DNA of 64,000 nucleotides from JBFGFX01 sp965232455 (GCA_965232455.1 OZ246981.1:4650001-4714000); one strand, 5' to 3'. Shown: positions 7,352 through 16,188, counted from the stretch's first letter. The notes: generated by a model from the sequence alone, not told the origin. Numbers and translations: made by a program.

Positions 7352-8350
7352 ATGATTAGTCGATTGCTAAAACAAGCCGTGAGAGTCGTTGTCGCCTGCG
7401 GCCTGGCTATCTCGAATGCCATGGCCCAGGACAAAGTCGTCATCGGTCATTTCGGTAACCCGACCCCGATGCAGGTTGCCGCGGCCAACCAGGAGTTTGC
7501 GGCGGCTACCGGTTGGGAGATCGAGTGGCGTGAGTTTGCGTCGGGCGCGGATGCCGTCGCGGCCATGGTAGCGGGCGCCGTCGACATCGCTGAACTGGGT
7601 TCCGCGGCGCTGGCAATCGCGGCAAGCCAGGGCGTCGACCTGCAGCTTTTCATGATCGCCCAGATCATCGGCGGCGCCGAATCGCTCGTCGTGCGCGACG
7701 GCGTCGGCATCGATACGATCGAAGCGCTCGAGGGCATGCGCATCGCGGTGCCGTTCGGCTCGACGGCGCACTTCTCGCTGATGGGCACGCTGTATACGGC
7801 CGGCCTGACGGAGCGGGACGTGATGCTCGTCGATCTTTCGCCGGATCGGATCGAAACCGCCTGGCGCGAAGAGACCATCGACGCGGCCTTTGTCTGGCAG
7901 CCGGTCCAGTCGAGGCTCCTGGCCAGCGGCAGCTTACTCGTCAGCGCCGAAAGTTCCGCCGAATGGGGCTACCCGACGTTCGACGGCTGGGTCGTTAACA
8001 GGGCTTTTGCGTCCAGGAACGCCGGGAAGCTGGCGTCCTTCATCAAGGTGATGGACGACGCCAACTCCGCGTACACGGAGAATCCGGAGGCGTGGACCGC
8101 CGACAGCGCGCCGGTCAGGGCAATCGCCAGGCAGACCGGTATCGCTTCCGATCGAATTCCGGAGTTCCTGCAAGGCTATACGTTCCTGCCGGTCGCGAAG
8201 CAGATCGGGCCGGCGTGGTTCGGCGGATCGATAAACAGGGTGATCACGTATACCGCCGGCTTCCTTACCGCCGCCGGCATTATCGAGAGCGTTGGCCCGG
8301 ACTCTGCGAGCTTCGTCAATACCGAGCTCACCCAAGCGGCGATGGAGTAG
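7352..8350 (+). CDS. TauA-like periplasmic substrate-binding protein (paralog 2 of 3)
   Basis: A 332-residue paralog of the gene at 3814, with signal peptide (MISRLLKQAVRVVVACGLAI, cleaved after AMA-QD) and the same landmarks VVIGHFGNPTPMQ, IEWREFASGAD, VPFGSTAHFSLMGTLY and WGYPTFDGWVV. ATG 7352 has GGGAGA ahead of it and gives a proper signal peptide. As with its siblings, no ABC permease or ATPase gene is nearby. It carries its own operator-promoter and is followed by the second kinase unit, giving the repeated order binding protein next to kinase and regulator. Confidence 0.85.
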   Translation: MISRLLKQAVRVVVACGLAISNAMAQDKVVIGHFGNPTPMQVAAANQEFAAATGWEIEWREFASGADAVAAMVAGAVDIAELGSAALAIAASQGVDLQLFMIAQIIGGAESLVVRDGVGIDTIEALEGMRIAVPFGSTAHFSLMGTLYTAGLTERDVMLVDLSPDRIETAWREETIDAAFVWQPVQSRLLASGSLLVSAESSAEWGYPTFDGWVVNRAFASRNAGKLASFIKVMDDANSAYTENPEAWTADSAPVRAIARQTGIASDRIPEFLQGYTFLPVAKQIGPAWFGGSINRVITYTAGFLTAAGIIESVGPDSASFVNTELTQAAME

Positions 8351-8432
8351 TGGGAAGGTGCTGTGGACCGCGCTGTTTCGCAGGAGCACCGTGCCGGCGC
8401 ACGCCTATATGACCGGCGGCAAGAACCATTCA

Positions 8433-8502
8433 TTAAACCAGCATTACAGTCAGACTAACGCGGCGTTAATTGTCTTGAGTTCGCCATCGCGAATTCTATT
8501 CT
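8433..8502 (+). promoter_or_regulatory. Triple 11-bp operator and promoter of the second kinase operon
   Basis: A more divergent copy: TTAAACCAGCA, TTACAGTCAGA and CTAACGCGGCG, then TTAATTG. The register is confirmed by TTGAGT and TATTCT 16 bases apart in -35/-10 position. It closely resembles the copy at 53002-53071 in its second half. Its presence before a kinase-regulator operon suggests autoregulation. Confidence 0.6.
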
Positions 8503-8616
8503 TGCGGCCATCAGACACGTTATGGAATCACAGGCATCGTGCGTCGACGTTCTCCTCCGGCGCCCGGCGTTTCGGCACGGCAGGCCCGGGGACGGGCTCC
8601 GAAGGACTGATGGATC

Positions 8617-8739
8617 ATGAATAACACGCGCACTTTCACATCCGACCTGCTGGCGCCGGGCGCCGCACTCGCCGCCGCGCTTCGGGTAGAGACCGATCGA
8701 GCGCCGGTTGCCGTCGAACACTGCCGGAACCCCGTTTGA
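8617..8739 (+). CDS. Possible 40-residue ORF ahead of the second kinase
   Basis: A short frame from ATG 8617 reads MNNTRTFTSDLLAPGAALAA and continues to TGA 8737-8739. It lies after the predicted promoter start and about 50 bases before the kinase gene. A GGA stretch lies some 13 bases before the ATG, a weak ribosome binding site. There is no similarity I recognise and no counterpart before the first kinase, so this may be chance. Confidence 0.25.
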   Translation: MNNTRTFTSDLLAPGAALAAALRVETDRAPVAVEHCRNPV

Positions 8740-8790
8740 ATGGACGCTGTGACGCGGGCAGGTCACGTCCGGGGATCGGTGTGAGTTCCG

Positions 8791-10380
8791 ATGAACAAGT
8801 TTCGAAACCGTATCGTGAACACCTTGATCGGGTTGCTGGCTCTCTGTTCCGCGACCGTGGTCATCGCCATCGTGAGGGCAGGCGAGTCGCGGTCGGCGGT
8901 GCGTATTCAGGCAGCCGATCTGGCGCAGATCCAGGGCTATTTCGAGCTGCACAGCAATCTTCGCCAATTCTACGCCGAATACGGACGGATCGTCGAAGAC
9001 GCCGACAGTGCGTCCAAACTGGACTTTGACGCGTATCGCCGCCGCATCGACGAACTGCTGCTGGCCGTACATTCAGAGATCGAACGCGAAAGCATCGAGC
9101 TCGGCGAGTTCAAGGAGGCTGGCCGACCGTATGCCGATGACGAGACGTCGGAACGCGCGCGGCTCCTGGTCCTGGCGAGAGAAATCCAATCCATGATTGC
9201 CGGATCGGAGATCGCGGCGGCGCTCTTCCGTACCGGTCGGAAGTTGGAAGGCGTCAAAGTTCTCGAGGAAGTACTCGATGAAAGCGTGGAGCGCAAGCTC
9301 GACGCACTCATCGACGAGGCGGTGACGGCAAACAAGGCACAGGCGCGCGCCATCGAGGAGGCGATTCTGGCGAGGTTCGATTTTGTGGTGAACCGCTCGT
9401 CCGTGGCCTTTGTCGTGATCGCCGTGTTTCTTGTTACGACCGCGCTGGCCATCCTGATACCGTTCGTCCGCTCAATGTCGTTCCTGCAGGGGCAGGCCGA
9501 CAAGCTTGCCCTCGGCGGCGACCTCGATCCCCCGCCGGACAGGTCGTGCCGCGAGTTCGCGGCCGTGCACGACGCGCTCACACGTGCCGCGACAAAGCAA
9601 GCGCGGCTGCGCGAGGAACTGGATGCCTGTGAGGCCGAGTTCCGGAAACGCGCGGACGCGATGCGCGAGGTCGATCAGGTCCGGCGCGATTTCCTCGCCG
9701 ACGTCAGCCACGAACTTCGCACCCCGCTGACGGTACTCCGCGGAGTGGCGGAAGTGGCTCTCCGTACACGGTCGAACGATCCCAAGGAACTCAAATCGAC
9801 GATCGCGCGCATCGTCGACGAGTCCCGTCACGCGGGCCGGATTGTCGACGATCTCTTTTTCATCGCACGTTCTCGGGTGGGAGCGCTCGATCTGCGCACC
9901 GATATCGTCGATCTTGCCGCGGTGTCCGAAGCGGCCGCGATGGAGGCCGAGTCGCTGGCCGCCCGCGCGGAAGGCCAGGTTACGTGGCACGGTCTTTCGG
10001 AACCGGTCGAAGTCGAGGGCGACGCCGACCGATTACGTCAACTCTTTACGATCCTCGTTGACAACGCCTTGAAACACGGCGGACGCCATCCAACGATCGA
10101 GGTCGACCACGCCCAGGTCGCCGAGTCGGTTGTCATTGACGTCCGCGACCACGGACCCGGCGTGTCGGAGGACGATCTTCCACACATCTTCGAGCGGCTC
10201 TACCGCGGCGCGACGACGGTGGAGCCCGACGGCTCCGGCCTCGGCCTGCCGCTCGCCAAATCAATCGTCGAGGGTCACGGTGGCTCGATTTCCCTAGAGA
10301 ACGCCGCGGGCGGCGGTGCGATCGCCCGGGTATCGCTGCCGATCTTCGACGCCAATGCACTGGAGGCTACCGGAACATGA
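8791..10380 (+). CDS. Membrane sensor histidine kinase (second paralog)
   Basis: A 529-residue paralog of the kinase at 1316, co-linear over its whole length. Two transmembrane helices (about 8-28 and 205-225) enclose a helical periplasmic domain that is itself well conserved between the two copies (EYGRIVEDAD, IQSMIAGSEIAAALFRTGR), implying a similar ligand or partner. Phospho-acceptor His307 lies in DVSHELRTPL; N, G1 and G2 boxes (VDNALKHGG, DHGPGV, GSGLGLPL) are intact. The stop overlaps the regulator start as ATGA. The downstream gene pair makes a kinase, regulator, binding-protein operon. Confidence 0.93.
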   Translation: MNKFRNRIVNTLIGLLALCSATVVIAIVRAGESRSAVRIQAADLAQIQGYFELHSNLRQFYAEYGRIVEDADSASKLDFDAYRRRIDELLLAVHSEIERESIELGEFKEAGRPYADDETSERARLLVLAREIQSMIAGSEIAAALFRTGRKLEGVKVLEEVLDESVERKLDALIDEAVTANKAQARAIEEAILARFDFVVNRSSVAFVVIAVFLVTTALAILIPFVRSMSFLQGQADKLALGGDLDPPPDRSCREFAAVHDALTRAATKQARLREELDACEAEFRKRADAMREVDQVRRDFLADVSHELRTPLTVLRGVAEVALRTRSNDPKELKSTIARIVDESRHAGRIVDDLFFIARSRVGALDLRTDIVDLAAVSEAAAMEAESLAARAEGQVTWHGLSEPVEVEGDADRLRQLFTILVDNALKHGGRHPTIEVDHAQVAESVVIDVRDHGPGVSEDDLPHIFERLYRGATTVEPDGSGLGLPLAKSIVEGHGGSISLENAAGGGAIARVSLPIFDANALEATGT

Positions 10381-11081
10381 AAATTTTACTGGTCGAGGAC
10401 GACTACAGGATTGCGGACTTCGTCTCGAAAGGTCTGCAAGCCGAAGGGTACAAAGTCGAACACGCGTCAAGCGGTGACGACGGCTACGCGTTCGCGCGCG
10501 CCAACCCGTATGACGCGCTCATTTTGGACATCATGCTGCCGGGTATGAACGGCAGAGAGGTTTGCCGTCAACTCCGTGAAGACGGCTCGCGCGTCCCGAT
10601 CATCATGTTGACCGCGCTGGACTCGGCGCAGGACATTGTGAGCGGCCTGCGTTTCGGCGCCGACGAATACGTAACCAAGCCGTTCGATTTCGACGTGCTC
10701 ATGGCCAGGCTCGAAGCGGTGATGCGCCGCGGCCGCGGCAAGGTCTCGAAGCCGCACACGTCGATCCTGAAGGTCGACGATCTCGTCTTCGACCGCGACG
10801 CACTGACCCTGGAGCGCGGCGGAACGTCAATCGAGCTGACGTCGACCGAGTATGCCCTGCTCGAGTTGCTGATGTCACAGGTCGGCAAGGTGGTGACCCG
10901 GAACCGGATCCTGCAAAACGTGTGGGGCCTGGAAAAGGACCCGTTGACGAACGTCGTCGAGGTCTACATCAGCCGTCTTCGGACGAAGATAGCGCCAAAC
11001 GGCGAGGCCGAGTTGATCAAGACGATTCGCGGCCGCGGCTATCGAATGACGGCTCCGGAAAAGGCCGAACTGGTTCACTGA
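10377..11081 (+). CDS. OmpR-family response regulator (second paralog)
   Basis: A 234-residue regulator co-linear with the one at 2905: receiver domain with Asp51 (LILDIMLPG), Thr79 and Lys101 (TKPFD), then a winged-helix output domain ending RGRGYRMTAP. Differences between the two paralogs fall mostly on the receiver surface and the C-terminal tail; the DNA-binding part is almost the same, so they probably bind the same or overlapping sites. With two kinases this could give two inputs to one set of operators. A TauA-like gene follows after 113 bases with no operator of its own, so it is probably in the same transcript. Confidence 0.95.
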   Translation: MKILLVEDDYRIADFVSKGLQAEGYKVEHASSGDDGYAFARANPYDALILDIMLPGMNGREVCRQLREDGSRVPIIMLTALDSAQDIVSGLRFGADEYVTKPFDFDVLMARLEAVMRRGRGKVSKPHTSILKVDDLVFDRDALTLERGGTSIELTSTEYALLELLMSQVGKVVTRNRILQNVWGLEKDPLTNVVEVYISRLRTKIAPNGEAELIKTIRGRGYRMTAPEKAELVH

Positions 11082-11194
11082 GCATAAAGGATTCCCGGCG
11101 CAGCCGATATCCGGCATCATGAACCCTCATCGGCACCCGACGTCAACCACAACCGGCAATGGCAAGCACCTAAAGCCCTGGAAGGAATGAATCG

Positions 11195-12205
11195 ATGACC
11201 TGTCGACTGCTCAAAATGATCGCCGGTACCGTGGGCGCCTGCAGTCTGGCTGCCTCGGCCGTCATGGCCCAGGAAAAGGTCGTTATCGGCCACATGGGCA
11301 ATCCAACGCCGATGCAGGTCGCCGCCGCGGCAAACGAGTTTGCGAAGGCGACCGGTTGGGACATCGAGTGGCGAAAGTTTGCGGACGGCGCTGACGTCAT
11401 CGTGGCGATGGCCGAAGGCGACATCGAGATCGCCGAGCTGGGGTCCGCGCCGTTGGCGATCGCTGCGAACCGGGGCATCGACCTGCAGGTATTCATGGTT
11501 GCGCAGGTCATCGGAAAAGCGGAATCCCTGATCGTGCGCGACGACTCCGGCATCGACACGATCGCCGCCCTCCGGGGTAAGCGCGTTGCGGTGCCGTTCG
11601 GCTCGACGGCCCACTTCTCCCTGATGGGCGCGCTCTACAACGTCGGCCTGACGGAACGGGACGTCCTGCTGGTCGACATGTCGCCGGAACAGATTGCAGC
11701 GGCCTGGCGGCAAGAGGCGATAGACGGCGCTTTCATATGGCAACCGGTCCAGTCGGAGCTCCTGACCACCGGCCGATTGCTGGTCAGCGCAGACAAGACC
11801 GCCGAATGGGGCTACCCGACGTTCGACGCCTGGGTCGTGAACGGCGAGTTCGCGGCCGAGAACGCCGAGGGGCTTCAGGCGTTCGTCAAAGTGATGGACG
11901 AATCCAACGCTGCGTACCTGAAGGATCCATCCGCCTGGACCGCCAACAGTGCGCCGGTCCGGACCATCGCCGAGCGGACCGGCACGGTAGCCGATCGGGT
12001 TCCGGACATCCTCAAGGGCTATACGTTCCTGCCGGTTGCAGAGCAGACCAAACCCGCGTGGTTTGGCGGCTCCGTTCCGAGGATGATCAAGTATACGGCC
12101 GGCTTCCTGACCGCCGCCGGTATCAGCGACGGCGTCGCCGAGGACTATTCCGGATTCGTGAACACCGAGTTCACCCAAGCGGCCATGGAGCAGCTCGGAC
12201 GCTGA
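11195..12205 (+). CDS. TauA-like periplasmic substrate-binding protein (paralog 3 of 3)
   Basis: A 336-residue paralog of the genes at 3814 and 7352: signal peptide (MTCRLLKMIAGTVGACSLAA, cleaved after VMA-QE), then VVIGHMGNPTPMQ, VPFGSTAHFSLMGALY and WGYPTFDAWVV. AAGGAA precedes ATG 11195. It is the most diverged of the three in the ligand-facing N-terminal lobe. It is directly downstream of the second kinase and regulator with no operator between, which ties it to signalling rather than to a transporter. Taurine or another small sulfonate is the family-based guess for ligand; the actual compound is not known. Confidence 0.85.
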   Translation: MTCRLLKMIAGTVGACSLAASAVMAQEKVVIGHMGNPTPMQVAAAANEFAKATGWDIEWRKFADGADVIVAMAEGDIEIAELGSAPLAIAANRGIDLQVFMVAQVIGKAESLIVRDDSGIDTIAALRGKRVAVPFGSTAHFSLMGALYNVGLTERDVLLVDMSPEQIAAAWRQEAIDGAFIWQPVQSELLTTGRLLVSADKTAEWGYPTFDAWVVNGEFAAENAEGLQAFVKVMDESNAAYLKDPSAWTANSAPVRTIAERTGTVADRVPDILKGYTFLPVAEQTKPAWFGGSVPRMIKYTAGFLTAAGISDGVAEDYSGFVNTEFTQAAMEQLGR

Positions 12206-12323
12206 GCGGGCGTTCCGCCGCAATCGGTGCGGCGGTCGCGGGCTCGAGATGACGTCCCGACTTGCCATCCTCGCTCGGGCAGGCGACCTGCCGCGCGCGG
12301 TTTACTACCCCGGCAACCGTTTC

Positions 12324-12393
12324 TTAACCGAACCTAAACGGCAAACGAACAGACCGTTATAACGGTTGCTTCGTCAGTTCCCGCCGCTAACGT
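12324..12393 (+). promoter_or_regulatory. Triple 11-bp operator and promoter of the 12451-13337 pair
   Basis: A near-consensus copy: TTAACCGAACC, TAAACGGCAAA and CGAACAGACCG, then TTATAAC and, after 24 bases, TAACGT in -10 position with TTGCTT 16 bases ahead of it. The start codon is 58 bases downstream. Confidence 0.8.
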
Positions 12394-12450
12394 AGACGGT
12401 ACCGAACGCAATCGCGCGGGTCGGTAGAGTCATTCGAATGGAGAACCGAA

Positions 12451-12873
12451 ATGGACAATCGTATGAAGTTGACCGCCCTCGCGCTCGCCGCCGTGCTGGT
12501 GATTACCGCCGTCGCGCCGATGGCGGCGCAAGCGGGCACGCTGAGCATCTACAACAAAGAGTGCACCCACCGCAAAGGACTCGGCAAGAAAAAGAACTGG
12601 ATCACGGTGAAGATCAAAGGTGATCCTGGCTGCACCGAAAAAGACGTACGGGTGGCGAAGGGCGAGACGAAGGTTATCGAACTGATCGAGACCACAACGA
12701 CGTACAGCGGTTTTTTGGGCAAGAAAGAAGAAACTGATGAGTACACTTGCAAGTACAAACACTCCGCCAAAGGAGCCCCTGTTGCTTACAAGGACGTGGC
12801 CGGCGACGAAGACTCCAGCGTGACCTGCACGAAATCGGGTTGGTTCAATAGTTGCGAGTGCGTCGAGGACTGA
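12451..12873 (+). CDS. Six-cysteine small secreted protein, family member 2 of 7
   Basis: A 140-residue basic protein with signal peptide ending AQA and mature start GTLSIYNKEC. Cysteines fall at the family positions: KEC, GDPGC, YTC, DSSVTC and a closing CEC, six in all. It has a longer insertion before the third cysteine (TTTYSGFLGKKEETDEY) than its siblings. GGAGA precedes ATG 12451. It is paired in one operon with member 3, which begins 65 bases downstream. Confidence 0.8.
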   Translation: MDNRMKLTALALAAVLVITAVAPMAAQAGTLSIYNKECTHRKGLGKKKNWITVKIKGDPGCTEKDVRVAKGETKVIELIETTTTYSGFLGKKEETDEYTCKYKHSAKGAPVAYKDVAGDEDSSVTCTKSGWFNSCECVED

Positions 12874-12938
12874 CGGGTCAAAGGCAATACCGAACACGTC
12901 ACGCAAGCACGTTTCGGCATCAGATGGAGTTTATTGAA

Positions 12939-13337
12939 ATGACAGGACATACGAAACCAGCCGCTCTCGTCCTCGCGTCGGCGCTGGCGATCGCCATCGC
13001 AGCACCGCTGACGGCGCAGGCGGGCACGTTGACCATTTTCAACCAGAACTGTACTTCGCAAAAAGGTTTCGAGACCCACAAGCGGGTCACCGTGACTATC
13101 GATTCGAGAGGTGGCGCGGGCTGCACAAAAACATCCGTGAACGTGGCCCAGGGTCAGTCGAAGACCGTCCAGCTTGCAGCGAAGGACAACGACGGGAATG
13201 CCTGTGGCAAATACAGCCACAGAGCCGTCGGGATGCTGCTGGGCCAGCAAGGCGGGTACGACGTCGACGGCGACAAGGACTCGTCGGTGACCTGCAAAAA
13301 GGACCGGTCGGTCAGCTGTCGCTGCGTCAAGAGTTGA
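12939..13337 (+). CDS. Six-cysteine small secreted protein, family member 3 of 7
   Basis: A 132-residue member with signal peptide ending AQA and mature start GTLTIFNQNC. Family cysteines: QNC, GAGC, NAC, DSSVTC and the final CRC, six in total. The region between the third cysteine and DSSVTC is glycine-rich. A GGAG lies about ten bases before ATG 12939; an in-frame ATG at 12924 is possible but would put extra residues before the signal peptide. It shares the operator-promoter at 12324 with member 2. Confidence 0.8.
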   Translation: MTGHTKPAALVLASALAIAIAAPLTAQAGTLTIFNQNCTSQKGFETHKRVTVTIDSRGGAGCTKTSVNVAQGQSKTVQLAAKDNDGNACGKYSHRAVGMLLGQQGGYDVDGDKDSSVTCKKDRSVSCRCVKS

Positions 13338-13377
13338 CGCGCTGCTGCCGAGGCAGGGTCAGGGAGATCCGCGAGCT

Positions 13378-13422
13378 GGTGCCCCGTCCGGTTTACTCAA
13401 TGAATGAATCGGACGGGACACC
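13378..13422. terminator. Inverted repeat between convergent genes, possible bidirectional terminator
   Basis: GGTGCCCCGTCCG (13378-13390) pairs with CGGACGGGACACC (13410-13422) with a single mismatch and an AT-rich 19-base loop. It lies between the end of the six-cysteine pair and the end of the convergent methyltransferase. There is no long T-tract on either side, so termination efficiency is uncertain. Confidence 0.45.
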
Positions 13423-13558
13423 AGACCTTTAACCCGGCAATGAAAATCTGTCGGTGACGCAGCGGATTTGCGCGACGGAAGACCCGGACGGTATTCGAAT
13501 CGATAACGGTCCGCTCTATCCGGCGTCGCCGGCTCGAGGGCCGTCGGTTGCGCCGGAG

Positions 13559-14581
13559 TCACTTGAAGGCGATCGCGGCGCTCGACGGACCTTCGAGCGG
13601 AACAATCTCGAAACGGCTGAAGCCGGCCTCCCGGCACCAGGCGATGAACTCCGCGCCCGTGAAATCGAACGCGTCCCCGAGTTCGATCAGCATCGTCAGC
13701 GACATGAACAGGCCGAAGGTGTTGTCGCGCCGGGCATCGTCGATCAGGGTTTCGATCGCGATGAGGGCGCCGCCTTCGGGCAGCGCGTCATAGGCCTTTT
13801 TCACCAGCAGCTTTTTCCGTTCCAGGTTCCAATCATGCAGGATCATGCCCATCGTGATGACGTCCGCCTGCGGGAGCGGTTCGGCGAAAAAGTCGCCGGC
13901 CACCGCGTCGACGCGGTCGGCCAGTCCGGCGGCGGCGATCTTGCCGGCGGCGATCTCCGTCACGACCGGCAGGTCCAGGCTCGTGCAGCGAAGATGCGGG
14001 TGCGCGGCCGACACGATCCGCGACAGGAGCGCGTCCGCCCCGCCGATATCGGCCAGCGTCCGGTACCGGTGAAAGGGAAAGATCTCGGCGAGCGTCTCGA
14101 AGTTCCGCGTCGACGCGCCGGTCATCGCGTCCATGAACGCTTCCAGGCGCGCCGGGTCGGCGTAGAGGGTCTCGAAGAACGGCGTTCCGCCGTCCCGGGT
14201 CTCGTTCTGGGCTTTCCCGGTCTCGAGAGCATCGGCGATGTCCGCCCAGAAGCGGTAGTTGCGTCTGTCCCATAGTTCCAGGATGCCGCCGATATAGCCG
14301 GGCTTGTTGCGGTCGAGGAAAGCCGCGGTCGCGGCGGTGTTGCCGTAGCGTGCGCCCTCGCCGTCACCCTCCCGCTCCAGCAGGTCGACGGAAACCAGCA
14401 GGTCGAGGAAATCGACGGCCGGCCGCCGCAGGAAACCGTACGCCTCGACAATCTCGTCGAGCGTCATGGGGCCGTCGGCCAGACGCGTGTAAAGGCCTGC
14501 GCTGACCGCCGACAGCAGCGCTTTGGAAACGCCGTAGCCGCTCGCGATCTGCATGATGTGACTGGGGTCAGGTGTTGTCAT
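13559..14581 (-). CDS. SAM-dependent O-methyltransferase, Methyltransf_2/plant COMT-like
   Basis: A 340-residue two-domain methyltransferase. The N-terminal helical dimerisation domain (ALLSAVSAGLYTRLADGPMT) is followed by a Rossmann domain with motif I (LADIGGADALLSRIV), an acidic ribose-binding residue (CTSLDLP), the substrate motif MGMILHDWN with the usual HDW histidine, and post-motif LPEGGALIAIE. Family members methylate hydroxyls of polyketides, phenols or similar small molecules. ATG 14581 is preferred; GTG 14602 is possible and neither has a strong ribosome binding site. It is transcribed from an operator-promoter at 14681-14750 back-to-back with that of the next six-cysteine gene. 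Confidence 0.85.
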   Translation of the reverse strand: MTTPDPSHIMQIASGYGVSKALLSAVSAGLYTRLADGPMTLDEIVEAYGFLRRPAVDFLDLLVSVDLLEREGDGEGARYGNTAATAAFLDRNKPGYIGGILELWDRRNYRFWADIADALETGKAQNETRDGGTPFFETLYADPARLEAFMDAMTGASTRNFETLAEIFPFHRYRTLADIGGADALLSRIVSAAHPHLRCTSLDLPVVTEIAAGKIAAAGLADRVDAVAGDFFAEPLPQADVITMGMILHDWNLERKKLLVKKAYDALPEGGALIAIETLIDDARRDNTFGLFMSLTMLIELGDAFDFTGAEFIAWCREAGFSRFEIVPLEGPSSAAIAFK

Positions 14582-14680
14582 AGTGTGTGAGCGAGCTGCC
14601 ACCGGTCAATCGCTGTTGCCGTAACAGACGCCGATTCCTCGGTCATTGTTCGTGCATCATTAGCTTTCTTATTCGCTTCC

Positions 14681-14750
14681 AGTCTGCACATCCGTGTACC
14701 GTCATCAATCGACTTAACCGAATGTTCTTGTACGCTTTACTCTCAATTAA
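14681..14750 (-). promoter_or_regulatory. Triple 11-bp operator and promoter for the O-methyltransferase
   Basis: Reverse strand: TTAATTGAGAG, TAAAGCGTACA and AGAACATTCGG, then TTAAGTC. This copy belongs to a sub-class with TTAAGT followed by GATTGATGA and CAGACT in the -10 position, as also found at 22486; the weak -10 suggests strong dependence on the activator. It forms a divergent pair with 14824-14893. Confidence 0.6.
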
Positions 14751-14823
14751 TCTCGTGATGCAAGCATACTCCACCGAGGAAAGACGGACTGGTCGACGCC
14801 TGCCGCGTCGCTGTGCCTGATCC

Positions 14824-14893
14824 TGAATCGCACATAAACGGCAAATGAACGGACCGTTATAGGCGTTGTGCCCGTGCAGTCCGTGCTTAACAT
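14824..14893 (+). promoter_or_regulatory. Triple 11-bp operator and promoter for six-cysteine member 4
   Basis: TGAATCGCACA, TAAACGGCAAA and TGAACGGACCG, then TTATAGG; TTGTGC and TAACAT stand 16 bases apart as -35 and -10. The coding start is about 79 bases downstream. Confidence 0.78.
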
Positions 14894-14971
14894 GGCTGGT
14901 GTCGGATGCGGCCAGGGGCGTCCAGGGCAGGACGTCATAACGGTCGAAACCATCGAAATGGAGAAGTGAAA

Positions 14972-15352
14972 ATGAACTGCGAGAAACTGATTGCCTGCGC
15001 GGCCGTTGCGGCGCTGATGATTGCCATCACCGCGCCAATGACGGCACAGGCGGGCACGATGACCATCCACAACGAGAATTGCACCAAACAGGTATGGTTC
15101 AAGAAACATAAGAAGGTCACTGTCAACATACGCGGCCAGCAGGTGGGGTGCACGAAAACCAGCGTTACCGTCTGGCAGGGATCCCCAAAAACGATATGGC
15201 TCGAGCCCACGGGCGACTACGGCGAAGAATGCAAGTACAAGCACGAGGCCAGGGGCACGGTGTACAGAAAAAAGGATGTGTACGGTACCGCAAACACCTC
15301 GGTAACCTGCAAGAAAAACTCGGAAGGTCTTTGTCGGTGCAGGAAGAATTGA
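14972..15352 (+). CDS. Six-cysteine small secreted protein, family member 4 of 7
   Basis: A 126-residue member, the shortest of the set. Signal peptide (MNCEKLIACAAVAALMIAIT, cleaved after AQA), mature start GTMTIHNENC, then VGC, EEC, NTSVTC and the final CRC. The lysine content is high (KKHKKVTV). GGAGAAG precedes ATG 14972. It is a single-gene unit driven by the operator at 14824 and is tail-to-tail with member 5 on the other strand. Confidence 0.8.
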   Translation: MNCEKLIACAAVAALMIAITAPMTAQAGTMTIHNENCTKQVWFKKHKKVTVNIRGQQVGCTKTSVTVWQGSPKTIWLEPTGDYGEECKYKHEARGTVYRKKDVYGTANTSVTCKKNSEGLCRCRKN

Positions 15353-15514
15353 AGCGCCAGTCTCGGTTACGAGCAGGTCAAGCGGTTTCGCTTCGAGTGG
15401 ACTGACGTCGCCGACCCGGCCCCCGCTACGAAGAACGGTCGGCGTTCTGCAAATCCGGCTGTGTCAGGACGGCGTTATCGGCAGTTGCCCGACGTTTGTT
15501 TTGCCCCGGTACCG

Positions 15515-15910
15515 TCAGTCTTTCGTGCACTGGCAGGTTCCACCCCCTTTCTTTCTGCAGGTTACCGACGAATCCTCGGTGCCGAGAACGTCCCGTTCGC
15601 CGAGCGCCATCCCTTTCGCCTCGTGGGAGTACCTGCACTCGCTGACGGTGCCGTCACCGGCGTCGTTGAAGTGTTCACCCAGCGTTATGGTCTTTGAGTG
15701 ACCCTTGTCGACGGTCACGTACCTGTTGGTCTTGCACGCGAGCTGGCCGTGCACGTGTACAGTGACTCGTTTCCGGAAATCGAGGCCCGTTTGCTGGACG
15801 CAGTTCTGGTTGTGGATGGTCAATGTACCCGCCTGGCCGGGCGCCGCCGCGGCGGAGAGCATCAGAGTCACTGCCGCGACGAGGTCGACTGCTTTCAGTT
15901 GTTTGGCCAC
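15515..15910 (-). CDS. Six-cysteine small secreted protein, family member 5 of 7
   Basis: A 131-residue member on the reverse strand, starting at GTG 15910 behind GGAGG. Signal peptide ends GQA; mature start GTLTIHNQNC; then LAC, SEC, DSSVTC and the final CQCTKD. The last residues are the same as those of members 1 and 6. It is driven by the operator at 15951-16020, back-to-back with that of member 6. Confidence 0.8.
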   Translation of the reverse strand: MAKQLKAVDLVAAVTLMLSAAAAPGQAGTLTIHNQNCVQQTGLDFRKRVTVHVHGQLACKTNRYVTVDKGHSKTITLGEHFNDAGDGTVSECRYSHEAKGMALGERDVLGTEDSSVTCRKKGGGTCQCTKD

Positions 15911-15950
15911 TCAATACCTCCGTTGAAGCTCGTTTCGGTCGCGCCCGCCA

Positions 15951-16020
15951 TAGTGGGCACGGTCCCGCTATTCATCAACCGACTTAACCGGGCGTTCGTG
16001 CCTGCTTTATGCTCCGTTAA
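15951..16020 (-). promoter_or_regulatory. Triple 11-bp operator and promoter for six-cysteine member 5
   Basis: Reverse strand: TTAACGGAGCA, TAAAGCAGGCA and CGAACGCCCGG, then TTAAGTC and GGTTGATGA, the same sub-class as 14681 and 22486. The -10 position reads CCACTA. Predicted start is only about 35 bases before the GTG. Confidence 0.65.
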
Positions 16021-16061
16021 TTTGAGCTAGGGCCTGCTAACACGGCTGAACGCTCTCAGCC

Positions 16062-16131
16062 TGAACTGAATATAAACCACACGCGAACAGAGCATTACAA
16101 CTCTGTGCGCTGGCCACTGTTTTAGTAACGT
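16062..16131 (+). promoter_or_regulatory. Triple 11-bp operator and promoter for six-cysteine member 6
   Basis: TGAACTGAATA, TAAACCACACG and CGAACAGAGCA, then TTACAAC and, after 24 bases, TAACGT. It is divergent from the preceding operator with about 40 bases between them. Confidence 0.75.
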
Positions 16132-16188
16132 GTGCCATTCCGCACCCCAAGAGCCGCCGAAGACACCAACGTATAGGCACCACGCAAA

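Noticed and set aside
13454..14275. A plus-strand frame of 273 codons opposite the O-methyltransferase
   Set aside because: The reverse strand shows all methyltransferase motifs. The plus frame has no start signal and an Arg/Gly-rich shadow translation.
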